DNA of 64,000 nt from positions 26,129,695 through 26,193,694 of the forward strand of contig NC_091143.1 of assembly GCF_041381155.1 (NCBI RefSeq), read 5' to 3'. The notes under the pieces are model-generated. The model was not told the DNA's origin. It saw nothing but the letters and a program-made list of their open reading frames with translations, and did no database searches. This stretch comes from Argopecten irradians. Taxonomy: Eukaryota > Mollusca > Bivalvia > Pectinida > Pectinidae. The position numbers and the translations under genes were made by a program. This document shows positions 13,118 to 23,660 of this stretch, piece by piece; the stretch's first letter is position 1, and every line of letters starts with the position of its first letter.

Positions 13118-15211
13118 CACGGTGACGCAAGGTGAGTCCAAGGTTAGTCCAAGGTGAGACACAAGCCAAGAGTGAGTGGTTCTCACAGCAAAAGTTATTT
13201 TAATATTTCAAGATTTTAATTGTTTCACTCAGACACATTGAAATGTGTTACATGATGACACAATAACATACACAATATATAGACATATACATGACGAGAT
13301 GGGTACACAATCTACATGTACAAGATAAAGAAAGTTATAATTGTATAGTGTTTAATTTAAAGTAATATCATTACCTTTATTCGAAAAATAACAAATTTGT
13401 TTATAAGTTGGATACTGCAAATGTTCAATAGACGCTCTTATTTTTTAAGTAGGACATTTGGTGTAGTACTGAGCAATTTCTTTTCCTTACAGCTTTAATT
13501 ACCCTGATTTCACATCTGAAAAAAAAATGAAATTAATTTCCGATATTAACATGATATAAATTATATGATCTATTCTCTTTTGGGATACCAATCCATCACC
13601 CAGTTTCAATAGGGAACTTTATATTAGAAGTACGGAATTTGGTAACATTAATTCTGTTTTGTTCCGATAACTTTGTTTAATAACTTCCGAAAATAAATTC
13701 TTTTTTAAATTTTGAATAAAACCGACCTTTGGACAAGGATTCTTTGTCTTCGACCCAATATTGTATAAAAGCTTCACGTAGACGATGTGCAACTTCGTGC
13801 ATATAAAAGTTTGCATTCATAGGTAATTCACTGTCAAATATTTATATGACCACTGTGCAGTACCTATATGTTGCTACTTAGCCCAAGGTATGATATTTTC
13901 CAGTACTTACATTGGCAGGTAGGCTCTGGCGTACTAATACAACAATCAGAGTTCAAAAGGTCAAGAAATGACTGGGTTTTACGTCAGTATGATAATTCAC
14001 TGAAGAACATAACTTATTCTGAAAATTGATCAATATCTATTATTATGAAAATATTTGAAATGGATTGAAATGTCTAGCATATCTATCAACACCCAATGTA
14101 TGTTACACACCAATGCATTTCAAAAATATGACAACCAATGCTTAAATATATATAATGTGAATCCAGTATCATTAAAGATATGTTTAACATAAACTAACCA
14201 TTTAAACCGTATTTGTCCATTGCGACTAAACTCGCAATTAGTCTATAAAAGATATTGCTTAATTTATTTTCATTTGACAAAAAAAAGTTGTTCCACAAAT
14301 TTCACATTCCCAGCTTAACCTTTATCTAACGGATATCTTCCCAATTCACCATAGATCATATACCCAGGCGTACTAGCCCTAACATTAAGAATTCTTTTGC
14401 AAAAGGAGGAGTGTCAATTTTGGGCCCTCTGCTGGCCATTACCGATAAGCATTATTTTTTGTTTACAGATACCCAGGAGTTATGACATCATGATATGACA
14501 TGTATATAAAGTCAGGTCGGAGTCCCTTGTGAGTTATGGGGGGTTAAACAGAAGGGGCAATTTTCTGTTTTATCCAGTTTTGTTTTAACGAAATGATATT
14601 TTTGAATGATTTTTTTATGAATTATAATCCATTTACTTTAATAAAACATTTTGGAAAGTATAATATAGTGTCAAAAATAGGTCACAGTGACCTAATTTTG
14701 TTAAATGTCAATTATTCAAGAATATGATACATCTCATATTTTTGTCTTTATCACCATTGTCACAGCCATGTAGTAGATTTTTTATGTTAAAATGCGAGTG
14801 GGGAATATTAGAGTTATTTACTTTGGTTCTGAGTGATGATCTTTGCTCATTAAATAATGTTTTTAATCACCAAGACCACAAGAACAAATTGGAGAATCTT
14901 TCAAATGATGGCGAAATGAGTCAGAATTTAGATTGCTGGAGGAATTTCTGAGCTGGCACAGAGTAATATTCATGATTCGAAAACCTTTGCTTATAAAGGT
15001 ATTTGTTATATTAGGTTCCATTTTATTAATGTTAAAAATGAGTGTTTTAAATTTTGCAACAGTCTTAACATTCGATAAGTCAATGTTTAAAGCGAAAGAA
15101 ATTAATTCCCTAAAGGTACTGTTTTTCTAAACCATCGATGATGTGAAAACCATTCACTCCTGGCTTGTGTCTCACCTTGGACTCACCTTGGATTCACCTT
15201 GTTTCACCGTG
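13118..15211. mobile_element. Non-autonomous DNA transposon with about 75-bp terminal inverted repeats, 2.09 kb
   Basis: The left end CACGGTGACGCAAGGTGAGT, with repeated CCAAGGT blocks and a GAGTGGTT edge (13118-13180), is the inverted counterpart of the right end (about 15142-15211, ending CTTGTTTCACCGTG). TA lies outside both ends (13116-13117 and 15212-15213), consistent with a TA target duplication. The interior is AT-rich with only short frames and no transposase motif. Confidence 0.6.
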
Positions 15212-15224
15212 TATTTTACCGTAC

Positions 15225-15845
15225 TGTATACAGGGTATCCCAAAAAACATGTCCCGAGTTTGACGCTTTATACAAAATATTTTGATAGACGGAGGAATTT
15301 GATCTATTTACCATGAGAAAGGTAGTGATCTGCTCTGTACAACGATATATAACAACCCGGACAAATACCTTTTTGTTAATACCTATATTGAAAATTGAGC
15401 GAAAGTCATATTTTGCTAATTTTGCGATTTGTTCAGAAAATCAATAACTTTCATTTTAAGATTGGGCGCAAGGTGTCCGCCCTTCTTTTCGATGATATGA
15501 TGAATTCTGTCTTTAAAATTCCTCACCACCTCACAATTCTGTTATTCTACTTCCTGGAATGGACTGCATACAAGGGTATGCAGGGGATTTTCCAACCGCA
15601 TTGTAGAGTTCAATATATTCAGCCTGAATCTTCATGGTGCTAGAAAGTCACCAAAATGTGACATCATCGATGATGTCATCATTTCTATTATGACGTAATC
15701 ACACAAAATTATGATGTAATATGTACATTTGTACCCAATTAAGTTAAATTTGGATACTCCAGCTTTCCAAATCATTTTGAATTTCCATAAAAAGTTCAGT
15801 ATTGTGAAAGTTATTACCTATCAAAGTTGGGACATGTTATAACTA
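15225..15845. mobile_element. Possible DNA-transposon remnant (CAGGGTATCCCAAAA end)
   Basis: The left side carries ACAGGGTATCCCAAAAAACA and ACATGTCCCGAGTTTGA. The right side holds TCAAAGTTGGGACATGT, an inverted partner of that segment. CAGGGTGTCCC-type ends occur in several Tc1/mariner-like and related elements. The boundaries and superfamily are unsure. Confidence 0.35.
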
Positions 15846-16460
15846 ACCTGTAAAATCTACTCTTGTGTAGTCCGTGTCTAATTCGTGTCTAATTCCTTAC
15901 CTTATTTAACAAAACCAATCGGTGTCATGAATTTAAACGAAATAACAAAAATACAATTGTAATCTCACAAATTAGATATTGAAATGGGAAGGTATAACAA
16001 TTTAGAAAGACATAAAAGAACATGCAAGTAATGAAACAGTGAGGACTTTGAAAATGATTTTCATTTTATTTTAAAATATGAATGCTATTTAACTGTAAGA
16101 AAGCGTTTTATTAAAAATTATCATTTCATTAGACCGAGTATGTACAAATAAATTCAACTTTTAGAAACAGAGAACAAAAAAGTTATCAAATTTAGCAAAA
16201 TATATTGAATTATGTAATAAAATAAGAAATAACATGTATAACAATATAGTATGATAAAGTAGAAGTTCTAGCATTAAAATCAACTACAACGAAAATATTT
16301 TGCTTTTTCATTACAAAAAATATAAGCTCATCCTCGATTTCTTGAAATGCATCTCCGGATGAGTACTTACTATATTCGGGTGGAACCCAAACACAAACAG
16401 TTGAAATAGTATTTTGATTTTGTCCCGTCACAAAATTTATGTTTTAATTTGTTCTATGAC
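15846..16460. other. No gene recognised
   Basis: AT-rich. A minus-strand frame at 16431-16210 has no identifiable motif. Confidence 0.45.
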
Positions 16461-16474
16461 TGTGAATTTTGCCA

Positions 16475-16676
16475 TTTTCTGATTGGTCTATATCGCTCGG
16501 ACAGGTTTTGACAAAATGCAATGTCAACCTGAGACCGATGAACAACTGTTCAGAGTTTGACATTGCAAATCCGGTAACCTGGCTATTAATCCCTGTCTCA
16601 AATTTTTGTCCAATCAAAATAGAGCATTGCCAATCATCGGGCAATAGCCAAATCCAACATGGCAGACAACAGTGAG
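16475..16676 (+). promoter_or_regulatory. Candidate CCAAT promoter with a tiny first coding exon
   Basis: Inverted CCAAT (ATTGG, near 16483) and CCAATCAAAATAG (about 16610) and CCAATCATCG (about 16630) precede ATGGCAGACAACAGTGAG, which runs straight into GTAGGA, a possible splice donor. The layout resembles the verified-looking first exon of the gene at 60.6 kb. No downstream exon was found in this window, so the reading is speculative; it could be a decayed or duplicated promoter. Confidence 0.25.
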
Positions 16677-16749
16677 GTAGGATTAAGAAATATGTTTTTA
16701 CACATTTTAAATGTAACTTTATGTTCGAAAGTGATATTGTGAATAAGTA

Positions 16750-16831
16750 CAATCTGATTAAAATACAGATCCCCATTATACACTACGTTATAACGTAGTG
16801 TATAATGGGGATCTGTATTTTAATCAGATTG
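16750..16831. mobile_element. Perfect 82-bp palindromic element with 9-bp target duplication
   Basis: The sequence begins CAATCTGATTAAAATACAG and its second half is the exact reverse complement of the first, centred between 16790 and 16791 (ACGTTATAACGT). GAATAAGTA flanks it on both sides (16741-16749 and 16832-16840). An exact 9-bp target duplication shows it moved as a unit, as in Mutator-type foldback MITEs. It has no coding capacity. Confidence 0.85.
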
Positions 16832-17161
16832 GAATAAGTACAGCAGAAGTACTAAAAGTACCTACTGAGGTTATGTGGATAAAGATTTTCTTTATTTTTT
16901 TTTATTAGTCATTGTGTTGTTCTTGCTTCAAAACCTTTCATTGTCTCGTTTCATATAACAAAACAATTATTGACTTTTTGTAGGTTAATACGAGAAATTG
17001 TTAAACATTTGAAAGGTGATATTTTTCTACGATAAGACAGTGGCTTTCCACAAAAACCAAGAGAATATTTATATCAGGAGACCGCATTGTTGCTTCTAGT
17101 TACAACTTGTTCATGCCGTCATTTATAACTCAAATAAATTACATTATTCATTTTCAAACAA

Positions 17162-17237
17162 ACATATTAATTGGAAAATGGTCACTACACAAAGGAGATA
17201 CATATTAATTGGAAAATGGTCACTACACAAAGGAGAT
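17162..17237. repeat. Exact tandem duplication, 2 x 38 bp
   Basis: The 38-bp unit starting ACATATTAATTGGAAAATGG occurs twice back to back without change, suggesting a recent duplication. Confidence 0.85.
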
Positions 17238-17519
17238 AATATTTCTAAACTCTGAATAATGTTAGGATTGTTTACAAAAATATATCAATGCAGGAGGCAG
17301 AAGTAAGATTTACACTGGTCGCAGAATTTATTAGACTGTGGCGCTGATATTTGGTAAGAATTCGAGTAAGATGGGAGGTAGGAAAAGGGACAGCATGTCT
17401 TGGTCAATATCACCAGTAATTATCAAGTTAGTTTTCATTAGGCAATGTATTTATTAAGTTATCAAATTGGTTCCAGTAATCAGCAGGCGAGTTGGCGGTC
17501 TATGAATACAACATAGGAA

Positions 17520-17735
17520 ATTTTTTTACAGTTGAATCTGTATTAACGACCATCTGTATTAAGCGACCCTCTGCTCTAAACGACCACTTCAATTCCCCCC
17601 AAGCATTTTCACTATATATTTTAATTCTATTTTACGACCATCTCTCTAACGCGACCAGCGATCACAAAATTTCCTTCCCGTGGTCGCAAAAATTCTCTAT
17701 AGAGCGACCGGTTTTTGACACGGCTTGGACAAAGC
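17520..17735. repeat. Possible pogo/Tigger-like transposon remnant
   Basis: ACAGTTGAATCTGTATTAAC is followed by repeated GCGACC/ACGACCA motifs and a TATAGAGCGACCGG close. I recall this kind of CAGTTGAA..CTGTATTA end from pogo-group elements. The ends are not strictly inverted here, so confidence is low. Confidence 0.3.
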
Positions 17736-17929
17736 AATTATGTCTATAGCTTGTTCAAGAAGTGTGAAACCTGAAGCCCTGTATAAGTAATGTCACACTG
17801 AGGTAATTGTATCTGACTGGTCTTTTCATACATTTATTACCGTCAGACCCGGGGCCCTTAGACGGAATGGGTTCAATGGCCGTCTCCATCCATTTGAAAG
17901 GATATTACGATTAAATAATAAAGTGTTTG

Positions 17930-18325
17930 ATACAACATGATAAACAATATTCAAAACAAGCACTAGTAGTGACTGACAATACTTTACTTACATGAATGAA
18001 ATATGAAAGGAGTCGAACAGACAACACATATTAAAAATGATATTCCCGCAGCATTCCAGAACATTGTTACGGAGTAACAGCTTCACCATCAGAACAGTAA
18101 AGATGTGGAACAGTTTACCAGAAGATGTTGTTTCAGCACCAAACATTAACTGCTTCAAAAATAGACTTGATACTAATTGGAAAAACGAAGACGTAATTTT
18201 CAACTACAGGGCTACCATAACCGGAAAATGAACAGTATATGTTAAAACATGACATTTTCGAGTCCGGTGAAGAGGAACAATAGTTCCTGTACTGGAAATT
18301 ATCTATATCTATCTATATCTACATG
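17930..18325 (+). mobile_element. CR1/L2-like LINE, 3' end only, with TATC microsatellite tail
   Basis: The plus-strand frame to 18231 ends with FTIRTVKMWNSLPEDVVSA and FKNRLDTNWK, the conserved C-terminal tail of many LINE polymerases. A short 3' UTR follows and ends in ATCTATATC repeats (about 18300-18322), a typical LINE tail. The reverse transcriptase core is absent, so this is a strongly 5'-truncated insertion. Confidence 0.7.
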
Positions 18326-18802
18326 CAGCGTTTGTTTAGGCTGCCATCTTGGATGGGTCATAGTAATAAACGGAACCGGAAATTGGTATGAAAATTCCGG
18401 ATTTTATAATAAAAAAAACTAAGTATCATAAAGTACAAATTCCCATTTATTGTGTAGCATGATATGATTGTTTTTGATACAAGGAATAATTAGGTAAACA
18501 AAAATAGTATAAAATAATTAAGATAAATAGAGAATAAATATTTACAAATAATCAACTAATGCAATACCTATGACCTTATTACCACACAAAATATGTATTT
18601 TGCTATAAACTCACTAAGAACTACATGTACATTATTATATGAATAAATTACTGAAATGATTTTTTTTAGATTTTTTAATTTGTTTTATTTATTTATTTTA
18701 TTTCAAAATATTTGATAAATTTTTATAATACACTGAATTATATTTTAATCATGAACAGTGAATGACATTATTAATATTTTAAAAACTTCAAACTACATTG
18801 TG
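18326..18802. other. No gene recognised
   Basis: Very AT-rich sequence without supported features. Confidence 0.5.
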
Positions 18803-18827
18803 CAGGGGGCGTAGGAAACGGGGGGGG

Positions 18828-18858
<31 letters not shown>

Positions 18859-19003
18859 TGACCCCTTATCAACTAAAATCTCGTAAATGCATCGTAAAAC
18901 TCATCTCTGCGATTCTAAATCGTACAATTTTTTTTCCGGGGGAGACCCCCGGACTACCCAAACACCAAAATCATCAAAATACATCATAAAACCCATCTCA
19001 GCC
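18803..19003. mobile_element. Fragment of the CAGGGGCGTAGGAA element with a G/C homopolymer pair
   Basis: It starts CAGGGGGCGTAGGAAAC, then G12 (18820-18831) directly followed by C26 (18832-18857), then one and a fraction of the roughly 120-bp units also seen at 5.9 kb and 58.2 kb. The G-then-C run can fold on itself and is also a classic place for assembly error. Confidence 0.6.
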
Positions 19004-19138
19004 ATGACGTCATGTGTTAGCGAGCGTAACGTCATACGTTTCGGAGAAAACGACGTGAATTGCGCTCACAAAAAAATGACGTAACAATCGATACCTACCC
19101 GCAAGGGAGCTAACTCTGTAATATACAAAGACGGAATA
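19004..19138. mobile_element. GGGTAGGTATCGAT-type MITE, partial copy
   Basis: It carries TGACGTCATGTG, ACGACGTGAATTGCGC, then ATCGATACCTACCCGCAAGG and an ACGGAATA end. This matches copies at 25.5, 25.7, 31.7 and 49.1 kb. The left terminal repeat is missing. Confidence 0.6.
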
Positions 19139-19344
19139 GTTGTTCAAGGATCGGCTTTGTTGCTTCGTTCATAGTATTTGGGATATGTACATGTGTATGT
19201 AGCTTAGCATGGATGCTTTTACAGAATAGGGAATTGTTGAGCAGTTTGTCTATCAGTATATCAATAATTTCACTATTGTCAATGGAAGATACCGAGTCAA
19301 CGATTTCAGTATCCTGCTCATCATCCTAGCGTTGCCGCTGGTGA

Positions 19345-19990
19345 AGTTATCTAAAGATAAAACTCATCGAGTGTATATTTTTAGAAACTTTTCAGCAAAT
19401 ACTACAAGAATTTTTACACCTACACATTTTTGTATTCGCATACTACAAATTAACCGTAGCACAGGCCCTTGGGCCTTTTGAATTTTTAAAAAGTATCTTC
19501 AAAGTTATCTGTCAAAATACTACAAAATGCACCTGGGTTTTTTTAATTTGGGCAAAGTTCAATGGTAACTGTAACAGGTCCTTTCTAGTTTCCAGGAAAA
19601 AATGTACACACTGGAATGAAAGCAGTTCTTATATTTACTGAAATCTTGCTGACTATATAAAACGTTCTTAATGTATATTTAAATCACCTTTTATAAAGAC
19701 CTTATACCTTTCTTGTAGTATACATTATACAGAGATTCCAAAATACCAATGTGTTTGAGAAAAAAAAATATCCATAGGCTGCAGGCATGTATACTAAACA
19801 CTAATATGGATATTTCCCATTGGGTGATTGTAATTGTAGACTAACATTTCTAGGACTATCAATTATCACTGTAAATTCTAATGTCTTGTACACCAAGACA
19901 ACATTTATATGATTAATAATCACACTCTAATGTTGCATCTGAAACGGAAAAGGTCTATAATCGATAAACAAAAAATGAACAAAACATGAT
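19345..19990. other. Flank of copy 2, no gene
   Basis: Partly matches 2115-2400 (for example CAGCAAATACTACAA) with an insertion of non-matching AT-rich sequence that includes GGCCCTTGGGCC near 19467. No exon was found. Confidence 0.45.
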
Positions 19991-20309
19991 ATGATATCCC
20001 CTTATCCAGTGCTCCGACAGGCTGCATACATCAATGTCCAGAAGATACAATGTGTGCTGTCCATGATTCCCTCACAGTTCCAGCATAATTTGTAACTTAA
20101 TCATTTTTATTTCTCTGTTCATTCCAGAATACTTCTTGGGAGCTATTCTTGCAGGAATATCTGACATTCAGCTGGGTGGAAGCAGTTTTGAAGCGTTTCT
20201 CGAAGTAGCGGAGAAACGTACTTTAACTCAATTATCTTCTAAGAAGTATCTCATTGCACTTTCAGAACATATCATCGTGCCTGTCATGGTATTCATATAA
20301 TCATATCAC

Positions 20310-22126
20310 TTATTCTTTGACAACAAAATCAGAAAGATACAACGGTACATCAAAGAGAGAAGTATTTATTCCTAAGTCATCACATATGTGAAGAAGTGCC
20401 GTTTTCGCGTCTTGCAAGCTCTCCTTCACAACTGAAACATTGCACACGGATTTTATCGTCGTCACACTTTCGTTGTTGTCAATGGACTTTGAGCCGTAGA
20501 ATCTAATTCCTTTCGATTTGATAAGTTCTTCAATTTTGTTTCCAAATTCGGCACCGCATAGTAGATGTTTGTGGACAGGCCAGTGACACGTGATGCCTAT
20601 TACATGTCCCTGTGGTTGGAGCTCCGGGACAGGTGGTCGGATCCCTACAGAAATAACTATAACATACCAAGCAAGATCGAATCCATAGCATGAGTACACA
20701 TAATCTCGTACATAATGACCACCCATCCTCCCATTTATTTCCAGCAATTTTGGTCCTTTTGATGTCATCTTCATTTCTACGTTAAAAACGCCATTGCGGA
20801 GACCAACGTCGATACAACAGTCAGACGCAGCTCTCTGAAGTTGGTTGATCTTGTATGAAGGCAGGCATGACGGCATGGACATGGATGTTTCTAAGAAAGA
20901 TCCTGGCCTGGTGGGACCATTATCTGAAACAACTGCGGCGATGACCTCCCCTTGATAGAGGATGACTTCGATATCGTGTTCAGTACCATCAAAATACTCC
21001 ATTATCATCATTGGCTCTCCGGTTGTGAAACTACTTGTGCGCTTCATGATCAAACTCAAACATTCTTTTTCATTCCGAACCAGCTTTACTCCATCTGCAT
21101 GAGCTCCATGTTCTGGCTTACAGACTGCAGGGAGCCCGACAAAACCTATAGCATATCTCAGTGTTTCTTCGCACGTGACTCTGGCAGACCTTCCGGTGTA
21201 TCCGAATGTACGAGGATAGTAGGGAACACCAGCAGTTTCTTGTCGAAGGAAACTGTGGATCAAATTTTTGCCTCTAGCAATGATAGCCCCTTTTACTCCA
21301 ACGCCTCCTGCCAGTTGAAGTTTGTCGCAGATATATGCAGTCAGTGGTGCACATTCATCTTTAAACGTACAACATCCATCAATATTCAGACGAAGATCTG
21401 TCAAAATCTGAACTATTTCCCTTGCGTATATGTGATCAAGCTGGGGGTTGGTAAAATCGTACTGAATGTATTTGTATACATTAACAGGTGGAGAGATTTC
21501 AGTTGAAACAAGAATAACCTGGGGACAAAAACAAGATACATTACTGAAATTCTCATGTTAATTATAAATAAATAAAGATTTTGGTTTAATCAATAGTATT
21601 CAGAAAAATGAGCATTTCAATCGGATAAATCATTTGAACTTGCAATAAGGGCCTCTTTCTAAGCCAGTATATGCCAGTATACAACATATATGACCGTAGT
21701 TCATTGATTTCCCCAATAACTCCACACTGAGTCTAAATGTTATTGAAATATGTTTAAACAGAAATCCACTGGAAGTTGAAAAGAGCGATCATTTTACTAA
21801 ATTAAATATATTAACCGCTTTACTCTTCTTTTAATTATCTTAATCATTGTGTTTCATCAGCATTTCACAGTAAAAGTTATAAGCAAAGCTTAACTGTTGA
21901 TAATATAGAAATTTTGATCAACTTAGTTATTATTTAAGGTAACTTGCGCCCATCTAAAACCTCGACTAAAAGCAGATATACATCGAATTACTTTAACTCC
22001 ATAACTTGTAATGGAAGATCGAATACAATCTTTGGTGAGCTGATCGGCACCGATGATTAATATGGTTTTGTTTTCTAACATCTTCTTCTCCTTTTCCGTT
22101 AAACTGTGTCTCCCGATTTCTTCCAT
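20310..22126 (-). CDS. Carnosine-synthase-like ATP-grasp ligase, copy 2 (intact)
   Basis: Two exons on the minus strand: 22126-21992 (45 codons) and 21518-20310 (402 codons plus stop), joined by donor AAA|GTAATT and acceptor CCCCAG|GTTATT in phase 0, giving 447 residues. Across the junction the protein reads ...SITSYGVK|VILVSTEISPP..., a continuous pre-ATP-grasp strand, which supports the splice. Family motifs are KTILIIGADQLT near residues 20-31, the ATP-binding lysine in AVCKPEHG (about 179), MIMEYFDG (about 215), the acidic NVEMK (E about 293) and the E-x-N of LLEINGRMGG (about 305-307). Carnosine synthase couples ATP hydrolysis to beta-alanyl-histidine formation in the cytosol. Vertebrate CARNS1 is roughly twice as long, so this is a compact form with only the catalytic half. 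The exact substrate is unknown; another amino-acid or dipeptide ligase is possible. There is no downstream partner gene; copy 1 lies 17.6 kb away on the same strand. Confidence 0.8.
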
Positions 22127-22569
22127 GGTCTCTATGTTAGAGATGAATCTGGTCTATCTACAATATAACAACACAGCAGCCATATCTAATTATCGCTTAA
22201 TAATGTAACAACTGCAATTCATTATATTTTCAACAATCCTAGCAAGGGATATTAAAAAGGTCACAATGATCTTTAAACTATTTTATTGTAAGTCCCATGA
22301 AGTAGTGTTCTAGATCATGTCGATCCCCAGCAATTGGACGAGTAGTCGGCTAGTCATTTTGTCTTATTTCAAGCGTTAAGATTTCAAGAATATCATATAG
22401 GAGGTACGAACCATGTCCTGTTTGTAAGGAACGATCTGAAGATGTGTTTCACATTGTTGTACGATGAGTTAAATCAAATCATGAGTATCTGATTACCTTA
22501 ATTTTGAAAATCGTTTTGGTAAAGAAGATGTTTTGAATTTCAATTCTGCCAAATATGCAACTTTGATTT

Positions 22570-22860
22570 TTGTTAACTTCGATTAGGTTGGTCAGTATGT
22601 GTGGTATAGCTGACCTGGTTTGGTTGACATTTCAGCGACATGATGGTTGGATGATGTCGACTCAACTGTATCACTATACAAAGCGTCTAAAACTAATAAT
22701 GGTGTCAATATTACCAGTGTATGATTTGGTATCAGATTCAGTACAGAGATTCCCATTTACTATAAGACAATCTCGTACCAGACTGATATCTGCCCTTGAT
22801 TGGGCATTTGATTCATCTCCGGATAAAGTACTCGACGTTTATGTTCAGTTTTTGTAGGAA
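22570..22860 (+). other. Open frame in duplicated block, function unrecognised
   Basis: A 95-codon plus-strand frame (MLTSIRLVSMCGIADLV start, ending SPDKVLDVYVQFL). An AG acceptor-like GATTAG precedes GTTGGTCAG. The paralogous sequence at 11351-11640 keeps the wording but is interrupted. It could be a decaying exon, or chance. Confidence 0.25.
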
Positions 22861-22875
22861 ATTGTTCGTTTATTT

Positions 22876-23032
22876 AAGGAATAGATTTTTATTTTGTTGA
22901 GGTTATGAGGGTATCATGATAATGGAGCACGTGTAAATTATGAAACACAGGCAAAGCCAGGTTACATAAAATTTACCCGGGCTCCATTATCATTATAACC
23001 TCATAACCTCAACAAAATAAAATCCATTCCTT
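22876..23032. mobile_element. Foldback MITE with about 50-bp arms
   Basis: The left arm AAGGAATAGATTTTTATTTT followed by GTTGAGGTTATGAGG is mirrored by CCTCATAACCTCAAC ... ATTCCTT on the right, and both arms extend inward through TCATGATAATGGAGC / GCTCCATTATCAT. It is absent from the paralogous block near 11.65 kb, so it inserted after the duplication, or was lost there. No clear target duplication. Confidence 0.65.
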
Positions 23033-23225
23033 ATATTAACTGTTTTTCACGTAAATGAAAATTATTTATTCTCGCAACAGTTGCATATATTTTAATAAAC
23101 GAATTCGATTGAACAGCTGATTGGAATCGAGTCATTTATATGTTCCCACCAAAAGTCGGGTCATGACCCAACGTTGCTACGCCAGCGACTATTCCCGTAA
23201 CAATAGAATCGCCGCGCGTGTTGTA

Positions 23226-23256
23226 CTATCATTATGCACTGATAATGATAGTAAGC
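23226..23256. repeat. Short perfect hairpin
   Basis: TACTATCATTAT, a 6-base loop, then ATAATGATAGTA. No terminator-like role is implied in a eukaryotic genome; noted as an isolated stem-loop in a locally GC-richer patch (GCCGCGCG at about 23211). Confidence 0.6.
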
Positions 23257-23660
23257 ATGGTTATTGAGTCAGTCTCAGTGCAAATTGTAAATATATAGTA
23301 AGTGTGTCACTCAGGCGAGAGTGCAGGTCCTCCCATGATGAAAATCGAACTTTGCGATGAAAGGTCAAGGCCTACCATGCATGTGCTTACTAACACGATG
23401 AGAGTCAAGCAGATATTTGGATATTGTCTATGACCTTTTTATTCATGAAAGAAACGCGAAGTTTAGCTTCGGTGTTCTCGATGGGCTCTTCATACAGGTC
23501 ACCGAATACAAGACTTTCTTCTACTTTAGTAACATTTTGTAGAGTTTTTGTTTATATTAAGTTCTCTTCCCTGATAAGTAGTCAAAATTGTCATATTGTC
23601 CTTTCTGATAAGCGAGAATAGTTACATTATTGACAAAACCAGTGTTACTTTAAGAAAATA

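Larger units (their letters stand above)
19139..23660. repeat. Mosaic segmental duplication carrying ATP-grasp copy 2
   Basis: Three parts in order: 19139-19338 matches 12840-13017; 19339 to about 22435 matches 2110 to about 4865 (gene copy 1 and flanks); about 22450-23650 matches about 11230-12200. The source order in the window is different (2-5, 11-12, 12.8-13 kb), so pieces that are separated there are joined here, all in the same orientation. Either the 19-24 kb locus is derived by internal deletion of a larger duplication or the 2-13 kb locus was expanded and rearranged. Confidence 0.75.

Noticed and set aside
18798-19084. Proline-rich frames over the C26 tract
   Set aside because: Translation of a homopolymer and the tandem repeat, not a gene.
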